A DNA stretch of 13,463 bases from an uncultured Eubacteriales bacterium (lineage in GTDB: Bacteria; Bacillota; Clostridia; Lachnospirales; Lachnospiraceae): NCBI GenBank assembly GCA_900544525.1, contig UQVN01000067.1, forward strand, positions 1-13,463, read 5' to 3'. This document shows, in pieces, positions 12,189 through 13,463 of the stretch. The notes below the pieces were generated by a model. The model ran no database searches. It saw only the letters and a program-made list of their open reading frames with translations, and had not been told where the DNA came from. A program made the translations under genes and the position numbers. Positions within the stretch are counted from its first letter, which is position 1. Each line of letters begins with the position of its first letter.

Positions 12189-13463
12189 ATGGGGATAAAT
12201 AGTGCAAATAAGACAATTAGTCTCGATCAAATTGATTGTGACGGTACGTTAAAAGTAACATTAGCGCTTTCGGCTTCACCAGATATTTCGAGTAATCCAA
12301 CAGATATTGTATTGATTTTAGATCGATCTGGTAGCATGTCTGGAAGTCCACTTACAAATTTGAAAGCTGGTGCTAAAAAATTTGTTGATATTATTGATGA
12401 AGCAACGGATGGTATTTTGGATGGAGAAATTGGTTCAGGAAGTAAAATTGGTATTGTAAGTTTTGCGGAAACAGCAACGAAAAATACTCAGCTTATCACT
12501 TCCGTATCCGATTTAAAGACTGCTATTGATTCTCTTTCTGCAGGAGGGTCTACTAATCATGCAGATGCTTTTACAAAAGCGATAGAGCTTTTTGATCCTG
12601 CGTCAACAAATCAAAAAGTTATGGTAATGTTTACCGATGGAAAAACGACAGCTGGGCAACCGCCAGCACCAATTGCAGCAGCAGCTAGAGCTTCAGGAAT
12701 TATCATTTACTGTATCGGATTAATTGGGGCGGATGGAATTGATGTATCTGTCTTAAACGACTGGGCAACCGATCCCGATGATTCTCATGTGGCAGTAACT
12801 CCAAAAGATGACGAATTAGAAGACTTATTTGAAAATCTTGCAAATAATATTTCAAAAGCAGGAGCCACGGATATTGTGATTGATGAGATTATTCATTCTG
12901 ATTTTATCATTCTCAATGTACAAAATCCAAATAAAGGTGCTGTGAACATGGTCAATGCTACAACATTGCAATGGAAGATAGATAAGCTTGGTGTGACAGC
13001 CAATGAAGGGGCTTCTTTGGAATTTACAATTAAACATGTAAAGACAGTTCCAGGGGTAAAAGAAGTGAATCAATCCATTCATTATAAAGATAAAGAAGGA
13101 AATGTTGTTACATTCCCATCTCCAATGGTTAATGTAACGTGTGGAATTGTAACATACCCAGAAGAATGTCCTACTCCAGTAAAGGTATCCATTGAAGGGT
13201 GTCAAGACTCTTTGACTTATGATGTTGGAGATGTTTATTTAGAGTCTTTAGGACGTATTTTACAGTTAAATATTAATTTAAAAAATATATGTCCAGGAAA
13301 ACGGATTGCTATGGCAGTGATATTAAATGAAGTGGATAAACATGGAATCGAATGCCAAAGAGGTATGAAGATTATGACAATTCCTGCTCATAATGCGCCT
13401 ACTTGTCGTGATGTTTTAGTAAAATGTATTAAGTTTGTTCTTCCAGAAGATTTAGATATTGGA
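12189..13463 (+). CDS. von Willebrand factor A domain protein, function unknown (3' end beyond window)
   Basis: At least 425 residues, still open at the window edge. The vWA domain spans about 36-222, with a complete metal-ion-dependent adhesion site: Asp45-x-Ser47-x-Ser49 in ILDRSGSMSG, Thr122 in GGSTNHADAF, and Asp150 in VMVMFTDGKTTAG. A beta-rich region follows at about 225-320, then a domain with several cysteines (318, 327, 338, 368, 389, 406, 413) including YLESLGRILQLNINLKNICPG. There is no signal peptide or membrane segment in the visible part, which is unusual for a vWA protein with extracellular-looking beta domains. GGAGG is 9 bases before the ATG. Similar signal-less vWA proteins occur in gut clostridia, but I know of no assigned role. 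Confidence 0.85.
   Translation, partial: MGINSANKTISLDQIDCDGTLKVTLALSASPDISSNPTDIVLILDRSGSMSGSPLTNLKAGAKKFVDIIDEATDGILDGEIGSGSKIGIVSFAETATKNTQLITSVSDLKTAIDSLSAGGSTNHADAFTKAIELFDPASTNQKVMVMFTDGKTTAGQPPAPIAAAARASGIIIYCIGLIGADGIDVSVLNDWATDPDDSHVAVTPKDDELEDLFENLANNISKAGATDIVIDEIIHSDFIILNVQNPNKGAVNMVNATTLQWKIDKLGVTANEGASLEFTIKHVKTVPGVKEVNQSIHYKDKEGNVVTFPSPMVNVTCGIVTYPEECPTPVKVSIEGCQDSLTYDVGDVYLESLGRILQLNINLKNICPGKRIAMAVILNEVDKHGIECQRGMKIMTIPAHNAPTCRDVLVKCIKFVLPEDLDIG

Noticed and set aside
12852..13205. A 117-codon open frame on the minus strand within the vWA gene
   Set aside because: The plus strand is a continuous conserved protein here; the antisense frame shows no motif and no ribosome binding site.
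1..13463. CRISPR array, tRNA, rRNA, insertion sequence or prophage genes
   Set aside because: No regularly spaced direct repeats, cloverleaf, rRNA-like sequence, transposase or phage protein is visible.

Overview
This is a low-GC, AT-rich stretch of a Firmicutes chromosome, most likely an anaerobic clostridium of the Lachnospiraceae type. The evidence is the gene order rex-acpS-nnr-alr-mazF, strong AGGAGG ribosome binding sites, a Re-citrate-synthase-like enzyme and a desulfoferrodoxin-type protein. Most of the window is housekeeping; the right-hand end (about 10.5 to 13.46 kb) is more accessory in character.

Layout. 1-1444: the tail of an unidentified gene, then, one base after its stop, a pyruvate-carboxyltransferase-family enzyme (candidate Re-citrate synthase). 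1445-1642: an inverted-repeat element and a strong bidirectional terminator shared with the convergent ABC-F gene. 1643-3574 (-): a YdiF-type ABC-F ATPase, divergent from rex across two back-to-back promoters. 3737-7829: a tight operon for the redox sensor Rex, holo-ACP synthase, bifunctional NAD(P)HX repair enzyme, alanine racemase and a MazF-type endoribonuclease. No antitoxin gene precedes mazF. A complete terminator-like hairpin lies inside the nnr reading frame, and a hairpin could cover the mazF ribosome binding site.

7840-10492: three independent units, a CorC-like CBS protein, YebC, and a membrane zinc peptidase of the YugP family. 10494-10675: a strongly structured segment ending in a terminator, possibly a small RNA. 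10785-11225: an RlmH that lacks its usual C-terminal tail and ends five bases from a convergent gene.

11231-11815 (-): the most interesting gene. An XRE-type helix-turn-helix is fused to a complete desulfoferrodoxin (desulforedoxin Cys4 centre plus superoxide reductase His4Cys centre), suggesting a DNA-binding protein that senses superoxide or iron. The 373-base divergent region beyond it holds two perfect palindromes (possible operators), promoters facing both ways and a structured leader. It leads into a von Willebrand factor A domain protein that runs off the window end.

Working together: Rex (NADH/NAD+ sensing), Nnr (repair of damaged NAD(P)H), the possible Re-citrate synthase and the HTH-superoxide-reductase fusion all concern redox balance in an anaerobe. 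AcpS and Alr supply lipid and peptidoglycan synthesis; ABC-F, YebC, RlmH and MazF act on ribosomes or RNA.
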